Position numbers and translations under genes: made by a program. Below, piece by piece: positions 35,435 to 42,585 of a DNA stretch of 64,000 bases. The notes under the pieces were generated by a model. That model was not told where the DNA came from. It ran no database searches and worked only from the letters and a program-made list of their open reading frames with translations. This DNA is from Vulcanisaeta moutnovskia 768-28 (GTDB lineage: Archaea; Thermoproteota; Thermoprotei; Thermoproteales; Thermocladiaceae). Every line of letters starts with the position of its first letter. The stretch's first letter is position 1. The stretch covers positions 744,001 through 808,000 of the forward strand of contig NC_015151.1 in NCBI RefSeq assembly GCF_000190315.1. The letters are read 5' to 3'.

Positions 35435-36265
35435 TTAATCACCACCATCACCGCCTATGAACGGTTTTAAGTATTCTGTTATTTTAACTAGTTCATCAAT
35501 TCCCAATTGCCTAACCCGTGCATTCACATTAATATTAGCCTTCATCAGGGCATTTACCGCATCAGAGCCAAGGTATTTATTAAGCACCCACCTAAGGACC
35601 CTATTCCTATGCCTAAAGAGTACGTTGGTCACTGATTCGAGAGCCTTCATATCGCCATAACAAGGCTCCTTCTTGGTCATCATTACTAATGATGAGTAAA
35701 TTTCAGGGCTTGGATAGAAGGAATCAGGTGGGTACGTGTTTAAGATACTCACGAAGTAATTACACTGGGTAATTATACTTAACCTACCATAATCATCGCC
35801 ACCAGGTTTACTAATGAGCCTATTAGCCACCTCCCTCTGTATTGTTAATAAAGCCCTTGGAATTCCCTCCCTAATTATTCTTATTATTAATGGTGATGTT
35901 ATTGAGTACGGTACATTAGAAACAATAATATCGACTTGAGGCCATGGTATTTCCAAGGCATTACCCTGAATTATAGATATATTATTTAATTGGTTCAAAA
36001 CGCGTTCGGCTATTCTTACGAGTCTCCCGTCAATTTCAACAGTAATTACTTGTGACGTTACCTTGGCTAGGTAATAAGTTAATATTCCGATTCCAGTACC
36101 AATCTCAAGTACGTTTGAATTCAACGGCACATGACTAATAATATCCCTTATAACCATTGGATCAACAACAAAATGCTGACTCAGTCTTTTTCTCAACCTT
36201 AACCTATACTTCATAATTAAGTTCATTAGGTCCTCTTTAGTAACTGTCTCAAGGTCAGGAAGCAT
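35435..36265 (-). CDS. ksgA: 16S rRNA dimethyladenosine transferase (KsgA/Dim1)
   Basis: Dimethylates two adjacent adenosines near the 3' end of small-subunit rRNA. 276 residues: RLSQHFVVDPMVIRDI at the N terminus, SAM-binding LEIGTGIGILTY (53-64), the acidic VEIDGRLVRIAE, the catalytic NLPY-like loop as VSNVPYSITSPL, and a helical C-terminal domain with FPSP-type FYPSPEIYSS. All are diagnostic for KsgA/Dim1. Divergent from the HD gene with a 66-nt gap containing TATA-like sequence. Confidence 0.93.
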   Translation of the reverse strand: MLPDLETVTKEDLMNLIMKYRLRLRKRLSQHFVVDPMVIRDIISHVPLNSNVLEIGTGIGILTYYLAKVTSQVITVEIDGRLVRIAERVLNQLNNISIIQGNALEIPWPQVDIIVSNVPYSITSPLIIRIIREGIPRALLTIQREVANRLISKPGGDDYGRLSIITQCNYFVSILNTYPPDSFYPSPEIYSSLVMMTKKEPCYGDMKALESVTNVLFRHRNRVLRWVLNKYLGSDAVNALMKANINVNARVRQLGIDELVKITEYLKPFIGGDGGD

Positions 36266-36331
36266 TACTCAGTATTCCCCTGAGAAATCAATACTAATAA
36301 GCTTTTAAACAGGTTTTTCGTTTCAATCGAA

Positions 36332-36937
36332 GTGTCATTGTTGATAAATGCGGTCTCAATCGTGGATACAATACTTAACACACCAAGGATTGGTTGGATA
36401 CAACGTGGAATCCCGCAAGTCATTGCTGAAAGCGTTGGTGATCACGTACTGCTTACGAGTTATATCACATTAATTATATGTAATGAGGTTAAGAGAATTA
36501 ATGATACCATTGACGTGAGCAAGTGCGTTTCTATGGCCCTTATTCATGACGCGCACGAGGCATTGGCAGGTAATGTGGGTAATAATGTGAGGTTATTAAT
36601 TAATGAATGGAGGGATTTAGAGGCTAGGTTATTTGATGAGCTTGGGTTTCCCGAGGAATTACGTAATTACTTTAGGGAGTATAGGTATGGATTGAGCGTT
36701 GAGGGTAGGATTGTGAATCTTGCCGATAAACTAGCAACATTTATTAGGGCATGCATTTACGCCAAGACTGGTTATGACACGAGAGAATTAATTATTAATT
36801 ACAGGGAATTAGTGGAAAAGTTATTGAATGAATTCACAGATAATATTGGGCAAGTCATTAATAACATCGTTAACCCTATTCTTTCATGGTGTGATGACCG
36901 TACCGTCACTAGTACCCTCAGTAATGAGTCTCCTTAA
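36332..36937 (+). CDS. HD-domain phosphohydrolase (YfbR/HDDC2-like)
   Basis: 201 residues. The metal-binding pattern is His in AESVGDHVLLT, the HD pair in ALIHDAHEAL, and the last Asp in IVNLADKLATF. This subgroup usually hydrolyses 5'-deoxynucleotides or other nucleotides. Start is GTG 36332. The 3' end overlaps the convergent UMP kinase gene by 54 nt, so the last 17 residues may be a run-on. Confidence 0.8.
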   Translation: MSLLINAVSIVDTILNTPRIGWIQRGIPQVIAESVGDHVLLTSYITLIICNEVKRINDTIDVSKCVSMALIHDAHEALAGNVGNNVRLLINEWRDLEARLFDELGFPEELRNYFREYRYGLSVEGRIVNLADKLATFIRACIYAKTGYDTRELIINYRELVEKLLNEFTDNIGQVINNIVNPILSWCDDRTVTSTLSNESP

Positions 36938-37561
36938 TGAGCTTAACTTACCGCAACCAATCACGTAGATCGTAATACCGCTCCTCTGGGCTATGCTTAA
37001 TGCCCATGGGTCGAGTAAGTCGTAAGTACCTGCCACCGTCCTTGACCTAAGTATAGCCATTAACTCACTAATGCTCACTTTATCGAGTTTCCTGGCGTTG
37101 GAGTCAACCCTCGGATCGTTCGTATAGACGGCATCGATGTTTGCGCAATCAATTAGTCTCTTAATACCTAAGAATTCACTGATGAGTAGTGCTACCGTGG
37201 CCGTTGATTGACCTGGTTGGAAGCCACCCGTGATTACTAACCTACCTGTTGACCACGCCCTAAAGACCTCATCAAGGTTCGTGGGTATCGGTAGGTAGGC
37301 AATATCACTGAGTGCGGCAGCTAATAACTGGGCATTTAACCTGCTGGCTGATATACCGAGCATGTCTAATAATGATTCATTTATGTTAATCTTCCTGCCA
37401 AGCTCTATGTACCTACGTGCGAGAGAACCACCCCCAGTCACTATTGCCATCCTATAACCGTTCTTCCATAATTCACGAATTAAATCCACGTATTTAGGTA
37501 ATAAATCCTCACTGTCAAATAGGTGCCCACTTAGTTTTAATGTGAATGATTCCCGAATCAT
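36884..37561 (-). CDS. pyrH: Uridylate kinase (archaeal UMP kinase)
   Basis: Phosphorylates UMP to UDP; amino-acid kinase fold. 225 residues, matching archaeal PyrH. Signs: SGHLFDSEDLL at the N terminus, AIVTGGGSLARRYIELGRKI, ITGGFQPGQSTATVA, IDCANIDAVYTNDPRVDSNA, and TYDLLDPWALSIAQRSGI. The archaeal short form lacks GTP-regulatory features of bacterial PyrH. It lies 27 nt downstream of the hypothetical gene on the same strand, possibly in one transcript with Cren7. Confidence 0.92.
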   Translation of the reverse strand: MIRESFTLKLSGHLFDSEDLLPKYVDLIRELWKNGYRMAIVTGGGSLARRYIELGRKININESLLDMLGISASRLNAQLLAAALSDIAYLPIPTNLDEVFRAWSTGRLVITGGFQPGQSTATVALLISEFLGIKRLIDCANIDAVYTNDPRVDSNARKLDKVSISELMAILRSRTVAGTYDLLDPWALSIAQRSGITIYVIGCGKLSSLRRLITEGTSDGTVITP

Positions 37562-37588
37562 TCATTGATTTCATTGTGCAATGCTTTC

Positions 37589-38107
37589 TTAAACTTTCCT
37601 AACCAAGTCACTTATAGCCTTAGTAATGCCATTAGAGACGTAAATTGGCAAGTCATTAAGATCTAGGCCCGGCATTGCATTGTCGCATACGTACTGTAAC
37701 TTCTCAAGATTTTTTGCCAGGAATTCCTTAATTTCATCATAATGATCAGCACCTATTAATGGTTGCATGTAAGAATCTATTGAGCAATCATTATCATACC
37801 ATTCCTTAAAGAACTTAGCTGATGCCACCAATTTATTAAATTCATCAACAGTAATTTCCTCATTATTAATCACAATTATTACCTGCGTATTAAGAAATTT
37901 CTTAATTATCTTAACCTTAATAAGCCCCAAGTCACAGGGCCTCTTTGATTTAATGCATTGAATAATATCCTCACCAATGCTTAGTATGTTCATTAGATCC
38001 CTATTTCTCTCATACTCACGCTTACACCTACAAATTTGCTGAATAACCTTAACAAAGCGTGATCTATACTCCTCGGTTAAAGCCTTAATGGCATCGTAAC
38101 TATGCAT
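37589..38107 (-). CDS. Hypothetical helical protein
   Basis: 172 residues, mostly helical, with scattered cysteines (RCKRE, IQCIK, CDLGL, CDNAM). No family recognised and no membrane segment. It sits between the Cren7 and pyrH genes on the same strand with gaps of 53 and 27 nt, so all three may be one unit. Confidence 0.55.
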   Translation of the reverse strand: MHSYDAIKALTEEYRSRFVKVIQQICRCKREYERNRDLMNILSIGEDIIQCIKSKRPCDLGLIKVKIIKKFLNTQVIIVINNEEITVDEFNKLVASAKFFKEWYDNDCSIDSYMQPLIGADHYDEIKEFLAKNLEKLQYVCDNAMPGLDLNDLPIYVSNGITKAISDLVRKV

Positions 38108-38160
38108 TTTAGGTTTAAATCATGGGTTTATTTTAAAGATATCCTTATTAATTGAATGAA

Positions 38161-38343
38161 TTATTCAGCCTTACCAATAGCCTTCCTAACTACCTTACCA
38201 CCAGGACACTTAAACAACCCAATTATTACGCCTCTCCTACCCTTTGGAGCAAGCATCCAAACCTTAACTGGTTTGAGTTTCATTGATTGGCCATCACACT
38301 CGACTTCATACTCCTTCTCCATGTAACTTGATAGCTCCGCCAT
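38161..38343 (-). CDS. creN7: Chromatin protein Cren7
   Basis: 60 residues, the size of Cren7. The core [30 protein letters not shown] matches in pattern the Cren7 SH3-like DNA-binding sheet with its VWxLAPKGRxGVxIGLFK motif. Cren7 is a small, basic, minor-groove-binding protein of crenarchaea that bends and constrains DNA. Here the N-terminal 20 residues are unusually acidic. Its own promoter is likely in the AT-rich upstream region. Confidence 0.88.
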   Translation of the reverse strand: MAELSSYMEKEYEVECDGQSMKLKPVKVWMLAPKGRRGVIIGLFKCPGGKVVRKAIGKAE

Positions 38344-38752
38344 TGTACTTTAGTAATTATTCTATCCTTAATAAATAATCATAACCGTAAACAATGCATA
38401 AATTAATATTTATAATGCTCTTTCTACGCGGGTAATTACAACAAGGAGTATAGCAGAGTAATTATTGTTTAATGGTAATAATTCTATTTTTTACGGTAAT
38501 TAATACCAACTTCATTATTGAGTAAATAGGTAAGGTATTAAGGACTATGAATATAAGCATCGTTTAGGTTAAAGATGGAATTAATATTATTGAAAAGACT
38601 TTTAAGGTGAATCATAGTTATATAATTTAGGTGCTGATTAAGGGATGAGGGGTTCCAAGCGCTGATCGAGGGATGAATTAATGGGTTAGGTAATATATTT
38701 TATTGAACATTATGATAATAATTATAAATCCGTAGAGTTAATGTAGTAATTG
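38344..38752. other. AT-rich intergenic region with an imperfect direct repeat
   Basis: No open reading frame with coding character. It must contain the promoters for Cren7 (leftward) and the oxidoreductase (rightward). The only structure seen is a 16-nt direct repeat, gctgattaagggatga at 38633-38648 and gctgatcgagggatga at 38661-38676, 14 of 16 identical, 28 nt apart, with a TATA-like ttatataat just upstream (about 38619-38627). CTGA and GATGA cores recall C/D-box RNA elements, but a complete box set is not present. Confidence 0.35.
38721..38729 (+). promoter_or_regulatory. TATA box of the 2,4-diaminopentanoate dehydrogenase-like gene
   Basis: attataaat lies 23 nt before ATG 38753, favouring that start over the TTG one codon earlier. 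Confidence 0.45.
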
Positions 38753-39754
38753 ATGGCGATCAAATCCGTGATTTATGGTGTGGGTCCTATTGGTCAATTA
38801 ATAGCCAGGATTGCAGTTGAGAGGGGCTTTGAGATTGTGGGTGCGGTGGATATTGATCCTCAGAAGGTTGGTAAGGATCTTGGTGAGGTAATAGGATTGG
38901 GTAAGACCCTGGGTATTAAAGTGGAAAGTGATGCTGATAAAGTCCTTAAGGATTCTAACCCAGACATCGTTCTTCACTCAACAGGTAGTTTCTTTGATAA
39001 GGTGTATCCACAAATAATGAAGGCCGTTAAGGCCAACGCAGACGTAATATCCACATGTGAAACCCTATCATGGCCCTGGTATAGGTATTCAGACCTGGCA
39101 GAGCTTGTTGATAGTTACGCGAAAAATCACAATGTAACCATACTAGGTGCCGGTGTTAATCCAGGTTTCGTATTCGATGCGTTACCGGCCGTGCTTTCAG
39201 TAACGTTAACAAGGCTTGATAAGATCACTGTAATCAGGTCATTGGATGCCTCAAAGAGGAGGTATTCCTTCCAGAAGAAGATTGGTCTTGGAATGACTCC
39301 AAGCCAGTTCAATGAGGCGTTAAGTAGGGGTGAGATAACGGCTCACGTTGGTTTTGCAGAATCAGTGCATCTTTTAGCCAGTATAATTGGTCTTAAACTA
39401 GATAGGGTCGAGGAAGGTCAGGAGGCTTTAATTGCAGAAAAGCATTATGAGACGCAGTACTTCAAGATGGAGCCTGGGCAGGTCAAGGGAGTGGTTGGTC
39501 ATGGAAGCGGTTTCATTAATGGCAGGGAGATTATAAGAGTTGAGCTGAGGGCCTGTGCAGGTTGTGAGGATTTTGAGGAGGTTAGACTTGAGGGCGAGCC
39601 ATCGATTACCTGGAGAAGTACTGGTACGGCAGGCGATCCAGCTACGGCCGCAGTAATAATTAACCTAGCACCCAGGGTATTAGATGCAAGACCTGGATTA
39701 ATAACACTCAAGGACTTAATAAACTACTCATATTCAGTGTTGACTTCAAAATAA
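38753..39754 (+). CDS. NAD(P)-dependent amino-acid dehydrogenase-like protein (2,4-diaminopentanoate dehydrogenase type)
   Basis: 333 residues. The N-terminal Rossmann domain has VIYGVGPIGQLIARIAVERGF, AVDIDPQKVGKDLGEV and LHSTGSFFDKVYPQI; the middle has SWPWYRYSDLAELVD and GVNPGFVFDALP. This is the DapB-like family that includes 2,4-diaminopentanoate dehydrogenase of ornithine fermentation. In a crenarchaeon without obvious ornithine-fermentation genes nearby, the substrate is uncertain. It stands alone, followed by a paired inverted-repeat region. Confidence 0.75.
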   Translation: MAIKSVIYGVGPIGQLIARIAVERGFEIVGAVDIDPQKVGKDLGEVIGLGKTLGIKVESDADKVLKDSNPDIVLHSTGSFFDKVYPQIMKAVKANADVISTCETLSWPWYRYSDLAELVDSYAKNHNVTILGAGVNPGFVFDALPAVLSVTLTRLDKITVIRSLDASKRRYSFQKKIGLGMTPSQFNEALSRGEITAHVGFAESVHLLASIIGLKLDRVEEGQEALIAEKHYETQYFKMEPGQVKGVVGHGSGFINGREIIRVELRACAGCEDFEEVRLEGEPSITWRSTGTAGDPATAAVIINLAPRVLDARPGLITLKDLINYSYSVLTSK

Positions 39755-39766
39755 TTTAATGGGCCA

Positions 39767-39827
39767 CATGCTAAGTTATTTTGCATTGCCCTTTCAGTGT
39801 GTCGTTACCTCACCCCTACTTAGCATG
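39767..39827. repeat. Perfect 10-bp inverted repeat between convergent genes
   Basis: catgctaagt (39767-39776) and acttagcatg (39818-39827) are exact reverse complements separated by 41 nt. They lie between the ends of two convergent genes. The arms could close a long-loop RNA hairpin or mark a two-way transcript end. Confidence 0.4.
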
Positions 39828-39838
39828 CCTATGTAAAT

Positions 39839-39869
39839 CCCTTAATAATTATGGAAGTCTTATTAAGGG
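39839..39869. terminator. Perfect 10-bp inverted repeat over the stop of the DUF1616-like gene
   Basis: cccttaataa (39839-39848) and ttattaaggg (39860-39869) pair exactly around an 11-nt loop. The right arm includes the TAA of the minus-strand gene ending at 39863. A stem at the end of the fdh-linked transcript is the natural reading, though archaeal termination depends mainly on U-tracts. Confidence 0.4.
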
Positions 39870-40789
39870 AATGATTGACTCGTAGCATTAAGTGTTAGAT
39901 AAACGTACGTGTTTAGGTACTTAAGTTCTAGATTATTTGGGTCATACATCCATAAAGTTGCAAATACCCTGTAATTACCCGTCTTATTAATACTTAGGGT
40001 TATTCCCTGTACCCAACTCTCATTATTGAGGAGTATTCTTTGTAGTGTCATTATTGGTGTGGCGTTTAATGGCGGTTCTATGAAGCTTGTATTCGTAACA
40101 TAAACATAGACAACAAACCAAATGGGTCTCCCCATACCATTATATACATATACACTTACGTTGATCGGTTCATCAGGGTAGACAATACTTGGGTATTGCG
40201 TTATTGTACCGTTAGGTCCAAGAAACGCTATTGCTGCATATGGCTCAATCGCATACCTATTTATTGCTGGATAGAAGGAAAAGAATACTAGGAATACCAC
40301 GATTATGGCAGCTACCACGGCGAGAACCTCCTCATTAAATAGCATAGTCCTTGACTTGCCGCTCCCCTTAATAACCTTATAATGACTCCTAAATTTAATA
40401 ATCAATTTACCAATGATTCGCTCCCTCATTAAATACATGACTATTAGGGTTATGATTACAATTATAGAGATAATACCAGGCAGCACCATGTATATGATAC
40501 TCACATAAAACGACCCCCTCAATGACTGCGTGTCCTTAATAACCTCATTAGCAAGTGACTGAGCACCTGTATAATTTCCACTTTCCATTAGTACTATGGC
40601 ATTATTAAGTAAGGACACGTCCTTAGTGACATTAACACCATTAGCGCCTAAGTATGAAATATCCCTATAGGCTATTAAAACCGTATTTTGCTGTGAATAT
40701 GAACTAACATCTACAATAACTAGCAACAATGCAGTCAACACCAGGGCAAGCCACATCCATCTACCCTTCAACATCACAATTTTGCTCAT
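39863..40789 (-). CDS. Membrane protein with DUF1616-like extracytoplasmic domain
   Basis: 308 residues. Membrane segments lie near residues 11-30, 96-120 and 155-180; a loop with NxT/NxS sequons sits between the first two. The C-terminal 130 residues, from YPAINRYAIEPYAAIAFLGPNG, are beta-rich with many Asn glycosylation-type sequons and resemble the DUF1616 domain of archaeal surface proteins, so that part is probably outside the cell. It is last in a minus-strand run after the Tat-exported beta-helix protein (26-nt gap), and the two may act together at the envelope. Confidence 0.6.
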   Translation of the reverse strand: MSKIVMLKGRWMWLALVLTALLLVIVDVSSYSQQNTVLIAYRDISYLGANGVNVTKDVSLLNNAIVLMESGNYTGAQSLANEVIKDTQSLRGSFYVSIIYMVLPGIISIIVIITLIVMYLMRERIIGKLIIKFRSHYKVIKGSGKSRTMLFNEEVLAVVAAIIVVFLVFFSFYPAINRYAIEPYAAIAFLGPNGTITQYPSIVYPDEPINVSVYVYNGMGRPIWFVVYVYVTNTSFIEPPLNATPIMTLQRILLNNESWVQGITLSINKTGNYRVFATLWMYDPNNLELKYLNTYVYLTLNATSQSFP

Positions 40790-40815
40790 TTAAACTCCTA
40801 GTAATAAATTCTTGC

Positions 40816-42558
40816 CTAGGTCATTGGTATCCATGCCCAATTCGGTGGCTGCGTGTAATTAATCGCTATGGAGTCCCCTGGATCCAGTAGGAAGCATTCA
40901 CCATTTATTGATTGCGGTGTTGATGATTGAAACGCAATGATTGATTGCCCAGCCTTGGTTATCGTTACCTGGCTTACTGACCCACCGTATAGACACACCG
41001 TGACTGGCACTGGGTAGGTATTAACTACCTGCGACCCTGAGCTGGGCACGGACGGCGTAGTTACCGTGGGTACCCAACCAATGTTCCTAATAGCATACAT
41101 TAAAGAAACATTACTGTAACTAACGGGTGTGGTGACTCCCGCGAAGTAATTATCATATAGGTATGCTGAACTGCAGCTACTGATACCTATGCCCGTTGAG
41201 TAGCCGGCAATGGTGTTGCCCCTGAGTATCAAGTACTTGGCGTTGCTTATGCTTGGGCCGTTTGCACTACTTGTTTGGTTCCCGAATTGGAATGCGCTGT
41301 TTATTATTGCGACGCTGTCTACGCCGTTTATGTTGTATGGGCTTGAGCCAGCCGTGGTCACCTGGTCCCTGAAGCTGGCGCCAATTATCACTAACTCGGC
41401 CCCGTTACCCGGCGTTGATGACACTCTCAGTGTGCTTTTGGACCCAGCCATTACTACGGAGTCCTGTATCGCCAATGTGCCCTGGGTGTTTACTGCGGCG
41501 TTTATTGCGTTCGCCACGCTACCCGTGATTGCGGTGCCCGAGATAATGACCTCACGACCAGCCGTGCTTATGGTGGCGTTCACACCGTAACCACCACTCA
41601 CGGTTGGGAAGGTTATTGTGCCCCCATCAATCAATACATCACCATCATTTATGAGCACGCCATTGCCCGCATCTATTATTGATGATCCGTAAATAACAGT
41701 ATTCGTTGATGATGAAACCTCAACACCGTAATTACCACTCCCCCTGAGCGATGAGTAACCGATGAGCACCGTGTCTGAGCCACCCACGTAAACCCCAATC
41801 GAGTCACCCTCACTCACCACGTTACTCACAATCACGTTGCTTGAATTAAGCACACCAACCGCGCCGGGCCCATTCGTGCTATATATTGAGTCGATCCACA
41901 CGAACTTGGCGCCACTCACTGCAATGTTGAATTGATTACCAACACTGTACGTGTTATTACCCGCATTCCCATTAAAGCCAACCCTCCTAAGCCACATGTA
42001 TGACCCACTAATCACGAACAACCCCTGCCCCGAGGAGCTAACGGCGCTATTACCCACTGTGAATATTGTGCCCGTCGGATCCTCACCCTCAATAATGATT
42101 AAGCCAGGTGTGCCACTGCTTGATGTGTTATTGATTGTGACGCAGGGATATGAGGTACATACATACACGCCATTTCTAATGAGGACTCTACCACCATTAC
42201 TGCCTAATTGATTGATGGCGTAGGAAATCGCCGAGCCCGGGTCACTGGATTGATAAATTGTTTGACCGCTCGAATTCATTACGTAGTAATTCCCATTATT
42301 GATGAAGATTATATAATCGTAGCCCTGAGGAATGCTCTGTGCCGGGCATGGAGGGCAACTACATGAGACACCACTGGTCGGCGTAGTAGTGGTGGCATTA
42401 GAAGGGATTTGCGGGCATTTAGGGCATGGTGGGCATTTAATGAGCTCCTTACCAATCTCGTAACCAATAACGCCAGCACCGATGGCTACTGTACTAGCGA
42501 CTATAGTCTCTAGGAACCTACGCCTAGATCTATTAATATCTTTATTACCACTAGCCAT
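40816..42558 (-). CDS. Tat-exported right-handed beta-helix surface protein
   Basis: 580 residues. The N terminus has the twin-arginine motif SRRRFLE (11-17) followed by a hydrophobic segment (about 18-34), so folded export through Tat is expected. Then comes a Cys-Pro linker (CPPCPKCPQ at 42-50 and CSCPPCP at 66-72) with a Thr-rich spacer. From about residue 100 the protein is Ser/Gly/Asn-rich with repeating VxIxxSxF and NxVIxxS turns, as in pectin-lyase-like beta-helices. No catalytic residues of a known polysaccharide lyase are evident. It lies 27 nt downstream of the formate dehydrogenase gene. An adhesin, coat or carbohydrate-binding role is possible. Confidence 0.7.
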   Translation of the reverse strand: MASGNKDINRSRRRFLETIVASTVAIGAGVIGYEIGKELIKCPPCPKCPQIPSNATTTTPTSGVSCSCPPCPAQSIPQGYDYIIFINNGNYYVMNSSGQTIYQSSDPGSAISYAINQLGSNGGRVLIRNGVYVCTSYPCVTINNTSSSGTPGLIIIEGEDPTGTIFTVGNSAVSSSGQGLFVISGSYMWLRRVGFNGNAGNNTYSVGNQFNIAVSGAKFVWIDSIYSTNGPGAVGVLNSSNVIVSNVVSEGDSIGVYVGGSDTVLIGYSSLRGSGNYGVEVSSSTNTVIYGSSIIDAGNGVLINDGDVLIDGGTITFPTVSGGYGVNATISTAGREVIISGTAITGSVANAINAAVNTQGTLAIQDSVVMAGSKSTLRVSSTPGNGAELVIIGASFRDQVTTAGSSPYNINGVDSVAIINSAFQFGNQTSSANGPSISNAKYLILRGNTIAGYSTGIGISSCSSAYLYDNYFAGVTTPVSYSNVSLMYAIRNIGWVPTVTTPSVPSSGSQVVNTYPVPVTVCLYGGSVSQVTITKAGQSIIAFQSSTPQSINGECFLLDPGDSIAINYTQPPNWAWIPMT

Positions 42559-42585
42559 CTTCTCATTGACTAAATATTTTTAGCT

